Below are positions 12,256-22,962 of a stretch of 64,000 bases of DNA, piece by piece (positions within the stretch are counted from its first letter, which is position 1; every line of letters starts with the position of its first letter). Origin of the DNA: Dendrocalamus latiflorus (taxonomy: Eukaryota > Streptophyta > Magnoliopsida > Poales > Poaceae). The stretch covers positions 18,526,669 through 18,590,668 of the forward strand of contig CM029632.1 of NCBI GenBank assembly GCA_017311315.1, read 5' to 3'. A program made the translations under genes and the position numbers. The notes under the pieces were generated by a model that saw only the letters and a program-made list of their open reading frames with translations, was not told the DNA's origin and ran no database searches.

Positions 12256-12823
12256 GTATAGATTGGCATGCATGATAAGGTTCTATTTGGGAGTGCAAAT
12301 ATAGTGCTTTGATATGTTACATAATCAGGCAATTATGGAGTGTATTTGTAAGGTAAAATAAAGATATTTCCGTTGAGTCCATAGAAATTGTTTTTCTTTA
12401 GGTGTGCTAAGATGCATTCCAATCTTGAATTTAACATGGCTAACATTTTAAAGGCTAAATCCAGTTGACTTTTCATGCGCCAATCGGTTCACACAGAAGT
12501 ATGAGCTATGGAGATCCATCCGTGACTTCAACATTCCGAGAGATGCTTCTATACTTTTCTCATAGTAATTTATATAATTTCTAAAGTATGATAAATAATA
12601 AATAGATATTACTTATCTCTTTATTTATTTTGAGATTAGTTCTATTCTTATTTCAAAGGCGCATTACTGTTTTTCTAAAAGGTATAGCAGAGGACACGCA
12701 TCCGGTTGGTCGCTACATTATATACAGCCCGTCCCACACCCACCTCTCCGATTCATACCCCAAACGCGCGTCCCAACGGCCCACCCCGGCATCCTGCAGG
12801 TCGCAGCCCCAGGTGGCCTAAGT

Positions 12824-13082
12824 GGCTAGGATCTGTTTGGTTGGTGTCTAATCTTGCCATGCCTAAGCTTAGGCAATATGTGGCTGCCACAGAAAGTGTG
12901 GCTAACAAAATTGAAGCCACACTTGCGGCAAAGTTTGGCAAGAAACTGAGTCTATAACGTGTGGGGCCGGGTGCTAAGAAAGTGTGGCATGCCACAGTTA
13001 CGTCAGTGAACCAAACAGCTACCTAAAAACTGTGGCACGCCTAACTTGTAGCTAGGCAACTTCTGGTCATGAACCAAACAGG
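12824..13082. mobile_element. hAT-type MITE, TSD (G/C)CCTAAGT
   Basis: The left end has CTGTTTGGTT (12833-12842) and the right end the inverse AACCAAACAGG (13072-13082). Flanks are GCCTAAGT (12816-12823) and CCCTAAGT (13083-13090), seven of eight bases identical. Length is about 259 bp with no coding capacity. Confidence 0.65.
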
Positions 13083-13199
13083 CCCTAAGTCCCAACATAT
13101 TTTTCATGTGGTTTCTCAAAACTATATTTTTATATAGTTTTTTAAGTCTAAAATTATGTATCTCATCTATATTAACATTTTCTTCATCTTAAAAAACAC

Positions 13200-13573
13200 A
13201 AACAACCAAAACTCATCCAGCGCAGTCAGAAAACATAGCCTCGTTCTCTCTCTCAGACCCTTTCGAGCGACACCTCACGCCGCGGCGGCGCACGTGCGGC
13301 GGCGCACGTGCTGGAGAGGGCGAGCAGCCAACGGGGCGCGGCCAGCCACGGCAGGCAGGGATCCAAGGTTGGGGCCTCGGGGTAGGGAGCACGCGGTGGG
13401 TGGGTGGCCGCGGCGAGCGGGGAACCGAGGGTGGAGGGCGCGTTGGGGGCAGGCGGGGCAGCGTCACAGCGAGCACGCCACGGACAAATAGCAAGCAGCG
13501 ACTGAGCGTCCGGCAAGGGGACAGCTGCATCTCGCTCCCAAATCCCAAATTTTAATGTTACGTTGATTTGTAA
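13200..13573. other. GC-rich stretch, no gene assigned
   Basis: A GC-rich patch (13260-13500) is open in several frames on both strands. Translations are low-complexity Arg/Ala/Pro-rich and resemble no family I know. Confidence 0.35.
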
Positions 13574-14778
13574 GAGCAACTCCAGCAGGTGCCCTCAAAT
13601 CAGAGCCCCTACTTTTGATTTGAGGGCTCCCCCTACTTTTGAGGGCCCTGTTTTTTGAGTTAAACTCCAGCAGAAGCCCTCAAATCAGGGCCCTCAAATT
13701 CATTCCAACTTAGAATGACATGTAGGGCCCACTCGTCATTCTCAAATTTCCTCCTCATCGCTGCAACGCCCCACCGCGCCGCTGCAACGCCCGAAGCAGC
13801 CGCACCGCTGCGCCTGCGCCTCCTCATCTGCACGCTCACGCCGCAGGCCCGAAGCCGTGCCGTTCGGCTTCTCCGCCACGCGCCCGCATGCGTCTAGGCC
13901 GCCCGCCGCCGCCGCTTGTAGCAGCGCCGCCCGTAGCCGGTGTCTCACCGTGCCGCCCCGAGCACACCCGCGCCTCGGCCCCGGCCGCTTGCGTCGCGCC
14001 GACGCCACCGCTCGGCTGGACCAGCCGCCCGCTTGCCCTCCCACGCCGACGGCCTGAAGCCGCATCGCGCCTGGGCCCGCTGCTCCTCGCGCTCGGGTCG
14101 CCGCCGGCAGGTGCAGCCCCGCGCGGGCCGCCCACTCCCGAGAGAGGAGCCGCCGAAGAGGAGCCACCGAGGAGGGGGCGGAGGCGCCGGGGAAGGGGGC
14201 GGCGGGGGAGGGGCGGAGGCGGAGGCGGCGGTGGAGGGGGCGGAGGTGCCGGGGAAGGGGAAGGGGGCGGTGGGGAAGGCGGGGAGTCGGGGGCGGAGGC
14301 GGAGGGGGCGAGGCGGCGGTGGAGGGGGCGGAGGCGCCGGGGAAGGGGGCGGTGGGGAAGGCGGGGAGTCGGGGACGGCGGGGAAGGGGGCGGAGGCGGC
14401 AGTGGAGGGGGTGGAGGCGCCGGGGAAGGGGAAGGGGGCGGCGGGGGATCTGGCGGGACGGCGGCAGGAGGGACGGGACGACGGCAGGAGGGGTGGGACG
14501 GGGGCGCGCAGGGGCGGCGGGGGATCTGGCGGGACAGCGGCAGGAGGGGCGGCGGGCGATTTTGGCAGAGCGCGGGGCAGATTTTTCACGGGCGCGGGAC
14601 AAAAACCGTAGGATGAGAGCCAGGTGCAGGGCCCCTAGGAATGAGGGCTTGGATGCCTTATTTGAGAGGCCTCTTATTTTTGAGAGCCAAGTAGGGGGCC
14701 TGTTGGAGTTTCATTTTTTGCTTTGACTCTCAAATATGAGATTTGAGGGCTCAAATAGGGGGTCTGCTGGAGTTGCTC
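13574..14778. mobile_element. TIR element (PIF/Harbinger-like) with a GC-rich captured-looking interior, TSD TAA
   Basis: The element begins GAGCAACTCCAGCAG and ends with its exact inverse CTGCTGGAGTTGCTC, flanked by TAA on both sides (13571-13573 and 14779-14781). A 3-bp TAA duplication is typical of PIF/Harbinger. Subterminal repeats GCCCTCAAATCAG occur in both orientations at the left. The interior (about 13750-14620) is extremely GC-rich. It consists of GGX-type purine-rich runs, and translations are Gly/Arg- or Pro-rich. No transposase is present. The GC block may be a captured first exon or 5' UTR, but I cannot name a source gene. Confidence 0.75.
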
Positions 14779-14882
14779 TAAGTAATAGGTGAACCGTGTC
14801 TTGTGAAATGTGGACTGTTGAGCCTTCAGAACTAAAGAGGAAATACTCTACATTTGAAATCTTTTTGGGATAGAGATGAAAA

Positions 14883-15752
14883 TGTTACAAATGTGGGTAA
14901 TATTTTAATTCCAAGTTTTATTAGGAGACAAAAATAATAAATTAATAATGCACAACTCACAACTAACAGCAAGCTACTCATCATACTTCAAAACATACAC
15001 AAGAAAAATAAAACAGTAACAAAGTCGAACGTACACACGAACGACTTACTTGTTAGCCTGATGAAGAACAGGAAGCCGCGCAGGCTTAAGCAGTGCAGGG
15101 CTTGACGCAGTGCAGAACGCAGATGACGCAGTGCAATGAGCGGTCGCGCAGATGCGCTGCCCAGAAACCTTATTGCTGCCCCGTGCAGGTACTCTCTACG
15201 GCAACGGTTCGGAGATAGCCGCTCTCACTCCTTCTGGGTGTACACCGGGAAGAAAGGTCGACGAGATTCAGAAAGCACAGTACAACAGAGCAGAAAGTAG
15301 AGGAAGAATAGAGGTGCAAAATTCTCTTTCTTTTCCTGGACGTCTCCAGGTCCCTTTTAAGGGCGCTGCAGTTACTACTCACTAGTAACTGTTGCGTTTT
15401 AAACAGAATTATGCACTGGTAACTGCCTCATCAAATCACAAATTAAGCAGTGTAAATTCACTTGTAACTGCCTCATTCAAATGTTTGAATCTCATTCAAA
15501 CAGAGAGAGAGAGGTGCAGAGTTTAGCAAAATAAAGATAGACTTGGTCTGCCAAGTGGCGCGCCACGCCACGCCACGTCACAAGTAACACGATTTTCACG
15601 TGAAAATACCATCTCTTTCCATATTCAAGGAGTGGGGAGGACTCCACCTTATAAATCGGTCTTCCTTACCCTGCCTTAGCAATATGGTACTAAACCATGC
15701 ATGCTTTGGAATTAAGGAAATAGGGCATAATTAAATGGGCCAATTTCTAACA
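14883..15752 (-). mobile_element. Solo LTR, Copia-type (870 bp), TSD GAAAA
   Basis: On the minus strand the sequence starts TGTTAGAAATTGGCCC at 15752 and ends TTTGTAACA at 14883. It is flanked by an exact 5-bp duplication GAAAA (14878-14882 and 15753-15757). TG...CA ends with a 5-bp TSD and no internal domain indicate a solo LTR left by recombination between the two LTRs of a full element. A TATA-like TTTATAAGG lies near 15650 on the minus strand. Short ORFs inside (for example 15152-15385) are not genes. Confidence 0.85.
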
Positions 15753-16103
15753 GAAAAGACGCTTGTTTGCACGTTTCTCAAATTGGTATTAATCCTTCCA
15801 TCAGTTCAATGAAACAATATTTTTTGAAAAATAAGCTAAAAAGATAGCAGCATGATAAATACTTGAATGATTATTTGGTTATACTTCTGGAGTGAAAATT
15901 TTCCACGCAAGTTAAAGATGATGATGTGATATCTCTATTCTACAAATAGTTTTATTTTTACTTTTGTTATCGGAAACCTTTTATATTTTATATTAAATAT
16001 TATATTATTAACTCTGAACATTTAGTTTAGAAATCCTAAATTCACCGCTGGTAAGATAAGATGTATCAAGATGGACACGTGACAATAATCTCTACTCCTT
16101 AAA

Positions 16104-16893
16104 AGAAGGAGTTCAAGGTGATGGTGCATCCTACACATCCTTCTCTCTCGCAGTCCGTCCGTTCTCCCGATCCCCCACAGATACATACGCGCCGACGGAC
16201 GCGTGGCCCTCCTCCTCCCACCGATTTTCCTCCCACCTTCTCCCTCATCTCTCCCACGATCTCCGCTCCTCCCCCGTTCTCCGCGCCGCCTCCTCCCTTC
16301 CCTCATCCGCCGCTCCGCCTCCCCACGATCTCCGCTCCTCCCCCCGTTCTCCGCGCCGCCTCCCCTCCCTCATCTGCCGCTCCGCCCTCGCCTACTCCTC
16401 CCCACCCCGCGCCGCCGCCTCCTCCTCCCCCCACTTCTCCGCATCGCCGCCTCCTCCTCCCCCCACTTCTCCGCTCTGCCGCCGCCTCCTCCCCCGCTCC
16501 TTCGCTCCGCCCCGCCTCCTCCCCCACTCCTTCGCTCCGCCCCGCCTCCTCCCCCGCTCCTCCGCTCCGCCAACGCCTCCTCCCCCCACTACTTCGCTCC
16601 GCTGCCTCCTTCCCCGTTCCTCCCCTCCTCCGCTCCGCCCTCGCCTCCTCCTCGCTCCTCTCACTGCCGCCTCCTCCTCCTCCCCCACCCCACCCCGCGC
16701 CGCCGTCGCCTCCTCCTCCCACCGCTTCTCCACTACCGCCGTCGGCGGGGACTACGAGCCGGCCTCTGCGGTCGGGATGATGCCCGTGAACATCAGGGGC
16801 GAGCCCATCGCCGAGGCCGACCTCTCCAAGACCGGCGGATGTATCGCCGCCCTCTTCATCTTTGGGAACGAGATGGCCGAGCGCATGGCCTAC
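16104..16893 (+). pseudogene. NRT1/PTR (NPF) transporter N-terminal gene fragment
   Basis: After a long CT-rich, proline/serine-coding low-complexity stretch (16140-16740), the frame at about 16740-16893 reads VGGDYEPASAVGMMPVNIRG and, further on, LSKTGGCIAALFIFGNEMAE and RMAY, then a stop. The KTGG...A.FI.GNE..ER.AY signature is the start of NPF proton-coupled nitrate/peptide transporters (usual form KTGGW). The rest of the ~600-aa protein with its 12 membrane helices is absent. This is a fragment, not a working gene. How it arrived (local decay or transposon capture) is not visible. Confidence 0.6.
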
Positions 16894-17099
16894 TGACGAT
16901 GATCCTGCAGATGGACGAGGAGGCCGACACCGCCGCGGTGTTGGCGTCGGCGGCGGAGGACACGACGAGGGCATCAAGGTCTGCTGCTCGACGCCCTCGC
17001 CGTCGTCCGCGGCGTTGGCCGCAGCTCAGTGCTCCCGCACAAATCCTACTGCTCGTGAGTTTTGCACCCCCTCCCCAATTTCTCATCGTCATTTAGACC

Positions 17100-18420
17100 C
17101 CTCTGTGAGCCGTGCAGCGTCTTCTCTACTTGGACACCGACGTCGGCGACCAAATCTTCACCGACGACCACCCCCCTACCTCAGCGTCTTCCTTGACCTC
17201 TCCTTCTCCAACCCCGGTGACCACCTGTTCACCGCTGGCGGCCTACACCGACACCCCTCTGCTACTGCTTCTTCATCTAAACCAGTTAGTTCCCAATTCC
17301 TCTCCCTTCTTACAGTTTCTAATTTTTGTTCACCACATTTGCTACTTGTTAATGTTAACTGTTAATTATTGTTAATTGTTTGCTGTTAGATGTTAGTTTC
17401 ATTTTTAGTAGACTGAATTTGCTAATAATTGTTAATTGTTCTCTGTGGAAATATATGTTTGTGTGCCAGTAGTGTAGCTTCATTGTGATGTGTGAGATTA
17501 GAACGTATTCTACCTGTTAGATATATCATGGCATTTATTTTGGAGAATTAGTGTACCATGACATGTTTAGCACGTAGCTAAATGAACTTTACTAAGCTTG
17601 CTACTAAGATCAGATGCTAAAGCTCAAAAAAATTTCATATGATGCTTCTATTATCACGGGTGTGGTCTTTTCCTAGATTATTGTTCAGTTCGCTGCAATA
17701 ACTTTTCTAATTTATGCAGGGTAGGCTACAGATGGATTTGGCAGTTCCTAGCCCTCTGCTGGTATACTCTCTTGCTCATGCCGAGTATTATTCAAGGTTG
17801 GTGTTTTGAGTTTTGACACCACTTTTTTAGTTCTGCATGTAAGGGGCACCCTATTCTTGTCTCCATAGTAGGATATTGGGTGATATACTTGGTGCCGCCA
17901 TTGCCTCGAAAGAATGTTTGATATAATACAGTAGATATCATACAGTAGAATTGACTCTTGTTTTCCTCCAGTTGTATATTATTACTTCTTCTCAAGCCAA
18001 GTTCATAGAAGTGTTGTATATGGAGAACAACCAAGAAACAAGTATTTCTTTCATTTTTTACATGTTTTACCATGCAGATAATATCTCTATTCAATAAACC
18101 AATAGTTTGTCTCGGACTCTCGGTGCACTTGGTATAGTTAGTTTAGTTGTTGATATCTTGTGCCCTGACATTTGTTCGCATATATGGACTCTGCATTCAA
18201 TCAAACTTTGAGTTGGCTTTCAATGGTTGAAATCTCAAAATTGAGGGAGTCAATAGAATTTGATATGTACTTATGATCTAATCAATGTTAGGTGTTGCAC
18301 CACTGTCCATTTTCAACAAGTGGTGCCTTGACCTGTTGTTTTATGCTTCTTCTTCTTCTTTTCATTTGTGAGATGCAGATTTAGAATTTTACACACAAAA
18401 ACTGAATTTTGGAATAATTT
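17100..18420. other. AT-rich gene-remnant-like region
   Basis: A possible coding stretch at 17112-17375 (LLYLDTDVGDQIFTDDHPPT) is not recognised. A short exon-like segment after CAG near 17720 (MDLAVPSPLL, then GTATAC) and the interrupted exon at 18421/21070 suggest remnants of a multi-exon plus-strand gene. No product can be named, and the rest is plain AT-rich sequence. Confidence 0.3.
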
Positions 18421-18434
18421 TCAGCCATGGGCAC

Positions 18435-18676
18435 TGTTGTGGCTACAGACCAAACAGAGAGAGATGGTAGTGGAGAGTGATGAAGATAAGTGTAATGGCC
18501 TGGGTCCTCCCCAAGGCTTACTCATATATATATACACATGAGGAGTGCTTTTACAGCTATACCCTTACATCTGGTTATCCCCTCTGGGGCAGTTATGTCA
18601 TTACACATGGCCTATTCTGGGCCTTATAATCTCCTACCAGGCCTGCTGGGCTTAGGTGGGGGCCACCCCTACGACA
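18435..18676. repeat. Left LTR of the minisatellite element
   Basis: Direct repeat of the sequence at 20824-21064, differing by a few small indels and substitutions (for example GAGAGAGATGG versus GAGAGAGAGATGG). It contains a run CATATATATATACACATGAG that would serve as a TATA box on either strand. Confidence 0.8.
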
Positions 18677-18825
18677 GGAGCCTCTCATGGTGAAGGGCTT
18701 CACAGGGCCGAAGCCATGTCGTCGAGTCCTTTGGCCCCCTCCGTCCCCTGCGGCCTGTGAATTCCTCCAAGCTTGTGGTTGGGGAGCCTGAAATCTGGGA
18801 TGGTGGTAGCGGAAGGTGGCGCCAA

Positions 18826-20823
18826 GTCGAAGTAGGCGCGCGCGCTCCGTCCCCTACCCTTCGAACGGGTGGCAGCGAAGCTGGCGCCCAAGTCGAAGTA
18901 GACGCGCGCGCTCCGTCCCCTACCCTTCGCACGGGTGGCAGCGAAGCTGGCGCCTAGTCGAAGTAGACGCGCGCGCTCCGTCCCCTACCCTTCGAACGGG
19001 TGGCGGCGAAGCTGGCGCCTAGTCGAAGTAGACGCGTGCGCTCCGTCCGTTACCCTTCGAACGGGTGGCGGCGAAGCTGGCGCCCAAGTCGAAGTAGACG
19101 CGCGCGCTCCGTCCGCTACCCTTCGAACGGGTGGCAGCGAAGCTGGCGCCCAGTCGAAGTAGACGCGCGCGCTCCGTCCCCTACCCTTCGAACGGGTGGC
19201 AGCGAAGCTGGCGCCTAGTCGAAGTAGACGCGCGCGCTCCGTCCCCTACCCGTCGAACGGGTGGCAGCGAAGCTGGCGCCTAGTCGAAGTAAACGCACGC
19301 GCTCCGTCCCGTACCCTTCGAACGGGTGGCAGCGAAGCTGGCGCCTAGTCGAAGTAGACGCGCGCGCTCTGTCCCCTACCCTTCGAATGGGTGGCAGCGA
19401 AGCTGGCGCCTAGTCGAAGTAGACGCGCGCGCTCCGTCCCCTACCCGTCGAACGGGTGGCAGCGAAGCTGGCGCCTAGTCGAAGTAGACGCGCGCGCTCC
19501 GTCCGCTACCCTTCGAACGGGTGGCAGCGAAGCTGGCGCCTAGTCGAAGTAGACGCGCGCGCTCCGTCCCCTACCCTTCGAACGGGTGGCAGCGAAGCTG
19601 GCGCCTAGTCGAAGTAGACGCGCGTGCTCCGTCCGCTACCCTTCGAACGGGTGGCGGCGAAGCTGGCGCCCAAGTCGAAGTAGACGCGCGCGCTCCGTCC
19701 ACTACCCTTCGAACGGGTGGCAGCGAAGCTGGCGCCTAGTCGAAGTAGACGCGCGCGCTCCGTCTCCTACCCTTCGAACGGGTGGCAGCGAAGCTGGCGC
19801 CTAGTCGAAGTAGACGCGCGCGCTCCGTCCCCTACCCGTCGAACGGGTGGCAGCGAAGCTGGCGCCTAGTCGAAGTAGACGCGCGCGCTCCGTCCCCTAC
19901 CCTTCGAACAGGTGGCAGCGAAGCTGGCGCCTAGTCGAAGTAGACGCGCGCGCTCCGTCCCCTACCCTTCGAACGGGTGGCAGCGAAGCTGGCGCCTAGT
20001 CGAAGTAGACGCGCGCGCTCCGTCCCCTACCCGTCGAACGGGTGGCAGCGAAGCTGGCGCCTAGTCGAAGTAGACGCGCGCGCTCCGTCCCCTACCCTTC
20101 GAACGGGTGGCAGCGAAGCTGGCGCCTAGTCGAAGTAGACGCGCACGCTCCGTCCCCTACCCTTCGAGCGGGTGGCAGCGAAGGTGGCGCCTAGTCGCAG
20201 TAGACGCGCGCGCTTCGTCCCCTACCCTTCGAGCGGGTGGCAGTGAAGGTGGCGCCTAGTCGAAGTAGACGCGCGCGCTCCGTCCCCTACCCTTCGAACG
20301 GGTGGCAGCGAAGCTGGCGCCTAGTCGAAGTTGACGCGCGCGCTCCGTCCCCTACCCGTCGAACGGGTGGCAGCGAACCGTCCCCTACCCTTCGAACGGG
20401 TGGCAGCGAAGCTGGCGCCTAGTCGAAGTAGACGCGCGCGCTCCGCCCCCTACCCGTCGAACGGGTGGCAGCGAAGTTGGCGCCTAGTCGAAGTAGACGC
20501 GCGCGCTCCGTCCCCTACCCGTCGAACGGGTGGCAGCGAAGCTGGCGCCTAGTCGAAGTAGACGCGCGCGCTCCGTCGCCTACCCTTCGAACGGGTGGCA
20601 GCGAAGCTGGCGCGTAGTCGAAGTAGACGCGCGCGCTCCGTCCCCTACCCTTCGAACGGGTGGCAGCGAAGCTGGCGCCTAGTCGAAGTAGACGCGCGCG
20701 CTCCGTCCCCTACCCTTCGAGCGGGTGGCAGCGAAGGTGGCGCCTAGTCGAAGTAGACGCGCGCGCTCCGTCCCCTACCCTTCGAGCGGGTGGCAGCGAA
20801 GGTGGCGCCTAGTCGAAGTAGAC
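18826..20823. repeat. Minisatellite array 2 (65-bp unit, about 30 copies)
   Basis: Tandem units begin GAAGTAGACGCGCGCGCTCC and run through GTCCCCTACCCTTCGAACGG to GGTGGCAGCGAAGCTGGCGC and CTAGTC. Most units are 65 bp; a few have a 66-bp variant with CCCAAGTC. One unit near 20376 is truncated. Identity between units is very high, against the diverged array 1. Two main variants alternate: ACCCTTCGAACGGGT and ACCCGTCGAACGGGT; the latter gives a perfect 5-bp hairpin stem. 65 is not a multiple of three, so the apparent ORFs rotate through frames and the array is not a protein-coding repeat. Confidence 0.95.
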
Positions 20824-21064
20824 GTGGCTACAGACCAAACAGAGAGAGAGATGGTAGTGGAGAGTGATGAAGATAAGTGTAATGGCCTGGGTCCTCCCCA
20901 AGGCTTACTCATATATATATACACATGAGGAGTGCTTTTACAGCTATACCCTTACATCTGGTTATCCCCTCTGGGGGCAGTTATGTCATTACACATAGCC
21001 TATTCTGGGCCTTATAATCTCCTACCAGGCCTGCTGGGCTTAGGTGGGGGCCACCCCTACGACA
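20824..21064. repeat. Right LTR of the minisatellite element
   Basis: Direct repeat of 18435-18676, missing the first four bases where it joins the last minisatellite unit, and followed directly by the GGCAC target duplication. Confidence 0.8.
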
Positions 21065-21289
21065 GGCACAGTCGTGGATGCTCCAGCAGTTGTGACTGAG
21101 AAGGTGATATGCATATGACATTACTTTGCATTACTTAATAATTTGACTCGCTAGATATTAGATAATTTCAACTTACAGCTGCAAGGCCCTGCTGTCATTG
21201 AGAATGTGGAACACCTATTCTTTTCAGCATCAAAAGATATGCTTAAATTTATCGACCCTTTAACAGACAATACATTATGGGTTTGATCC

Positions 21290-22330
21290 GAGCTCAAATA
21301 ACTTGCCAAGCCTGAGCTTTCCAACATCCATCGTTTTGTCGTATGATTTTCTCATGCCCTCACCTGGTACGATACGTTGTGAACTAAATTTGCAAAAGCT
21401 GGTTTCACTTTTTTTTCTATATTAGTATGTTAGTTCGTGTAATGAATAAATTTTAAGTGTCTTGTACCAATGTTCTTGCCCATAATATTTTTTATGTCTA
21501 GGTTATTGTAAAGACGCATTTTGAGAAGTTTTCAATACTGAAAGTTTATCGTATCTTATCCACTGTCAAGCTTTGTGGCTTCTGATCCAAAATTCTTATA
21601 GGTTGGCTTGTGAGATTTAATGTATAGTAGGCTACGCATGCCTTCCAGTGGATTGTGATGTGATTGTCCTAATGGATGAAGTGCCTTGCCTTTTTCTCTA
21701 CATGATTGCTATCGTCGTTTATGTTTTAAGTTTCACTTTGCTAAAATAGTCAACTAGAAAATATTGTGATCCCCTATAATGTTGAAAATTTATTACCTTT
21801 CTGTTGTCACTTTTTTGACAAGTAAAGTTTATAAAGTTCATTCTCGACCAATCATTTCTTGCATTTAGATCATGCCTCATTGACCAAAGCCATCATTGAG
21901 AGTTGAGTTAGTTGATGATGGATAAAATTCAAAGCCATATTTAGTGTAGACAGTAGACATGTGAACAAGCAAGCGGTTGGTTATTCTGTTCCTGCTTGAG
22001 TCTGTTGATGATCTCTATTCCTTCCTTACTTTCCATCATGAATTCATGACTAAGATAACGCGAGTGCACAATGCGAAAATGACACGATCGATATCAGGAT
22101 TTGAAATGGCAACGGCTTGATTGAGTGAAGAAAACGAAAGGCTCCAAGAATAAATTTGAAGTAGCTACGCAGGTGCACGCGCATATGTCGGGAGAAAAAA
22201 ATTCATATCACTTTGTAGACAGATGGATCTAAGCGTCGCAGTTGAGCAAATTAATTAGGAACATGTTAAGTGCTGTCGCTCGTTATCTGCTTTTTACTTG
22301 CCCCATTTATCATCCAATTATACAATAACT
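21290..22330. other. AT-rich intergenic region
   Basis: No coding, RNA or repeat structure recognised. Confidence 0.4.
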
Positions 22331-22477
22331 AGATGAATACCCCAGTGTTACTACGGATTTAAAAAAAATAGAACATATTTGTATACATGTTCCAATAAAT
22401 TTTACCACACGTTAGTTTTAGAATATATAGTATGATAAAATTTTAAAATCCGTAGCAACGCACGGGTATTCAGCTAG
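22331..22477. mobile_element. Short foldback MITE (CTAG-TGAATACCC ends)
   Basis: The left arm CTAGATGAATACCC...CTACGGATTT and the right arm AAATCCGTAGCAACGCACGGG followed by TATTCAGCTAG are inverted copies with a short AT-rich centre. Total about 147 bp. It has the look of a common grass MITE, but I cannot assign a superfamily. Confidence 0.6.
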
Positions 22478-22651
22478 TAATAATGGACAAACATTGCAGT
22501 TGCACGTTGGTCGTTCTTCCTACATGTTGCCGTCAGCCTGCCATCGCTTTCTTATCAGGGCGAGGGAGCAAGTTGGTCACGTAACGGCGCGGGCTTCAAT
22601 TCCACCCGGCCACGCGGAGGAAAGTATTGGAAACCTGGATCTAATCTATAA

Positions 22652-22927
22652 GGGCATCTGTAGTGTATATAACCCAAGGGGTCTTAAGGTGGGTCCCATC
22701 TAAACCTTAAGGCTGACTCCATAGTGTATATAACCCAAGGGGCTTTAAGGCGGTCCCACTTGGCAGATAAAGAAAAATTGTATTTTAATGCTTGTGGCCA
22801 GGTCTTTAGCTTGAGGACCAGCCTTAAGCCTTTTTTGCTTATAGCCTGCTTAAGGTCACCCCTGTAATGTATAAAGTTGACCTTAAGGTGGCTTAAGACC
22901 CTCTATTTTCATACACTACAGATGCCC
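22652..22927. mobile_element. Tourist-like MITE (PIF/Harbinger), TSD TAA
   Basis: Ends GGGCATCTGTAGTGTAT and the inverse ATACACTACAGATGCCC are flanked by TAA (22649-22651 and 22928-22930). Length 276 bp. An internal direct repeat (GTGTATATAACCCAAGGGG...TAAGG at about 22663 and 22716) shows partial tandem duplication of the left subterminal part. No coding capacity. Confidence 0.85.
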
Positions 22928-22962
22928 TAAGTCTGATTTATTAGCGGACACTCCTTCATTTA

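Larger units (their letters stand above)
18435..21064. mobile_element. LTR-bounded element whose interior is a 65-bp minisatellite; TSD GGCAC
   Basis: Two near-identical direct repeats of about 242 bp (18435-18676 and 20824-21064) bracket the region. The left copy starts TGTTGTGGCTACAG and both copies end CCCTACGACA. The exact 5-bp sequence GGCAC lies immediately outside each end (18430-18434 and 21065-21069), as expected for retrotransposon integration. The right copy lacks its first four bases at the junction with the array. There is no gag or pol. The interior (18677-20823) is about 150 bp of unique sequence plus the minisatellite. No standard PBS or polypurine tract is visible next to either LTR, so orientation cannot be fixed. 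Such an element could only move with proteins from another element. Confidence 0.8.
18421..21290 (+). pseudogene. Exon-like sequence interrupted by the LTR element
   Basis: Removing the LTR element (18435-21064) and one GGCAC copy gives, after a TTTTCAG acceptor at about 18424, an open stretch MGTVVDAPAVVTEK ending at a GTGATA donor near 21100. A second exon-like stretch begins at about 21178 after TTACAG and reads LQGPAVIENVEHLFFSASKD, ending at TGA near 21283. The phase is consistent across the proposed intron. Family not recognised; it may be a dead gene or a low-expressed one broken by the insertion. Confidence 0.35.

Noticed and set aside
13742..14616. Long overlapping ORFs (up to 286 aa) on both strands
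   Set aside because: Extreme GC content removes stops. Translations are Gly/Arg or Pro/Ala low complexity inside a TIR element.
16118..16780. 220-297-aa Pro/Ser-rich ORFs
   Set aside because: The CT-rich low-complexity tract is open in several frames. Only the short NPF signature after 16740 looks like protein-coding sequence.
18757..20928. Many 60-75-aa ORFs with repeating VDARAPSPTLRTGGSEAGA-like sequence
   Set aside because: The unit is 65 bp, not a multiple of three, so all frames rotate through the same peptides. These are shadows of the minisatellite, not a repeat protein.
18435..21064. CRISPR array (regular repeats)
   Set aside because: Repeats are contiguous without unique spacers, and the sequence is eukaryotic.
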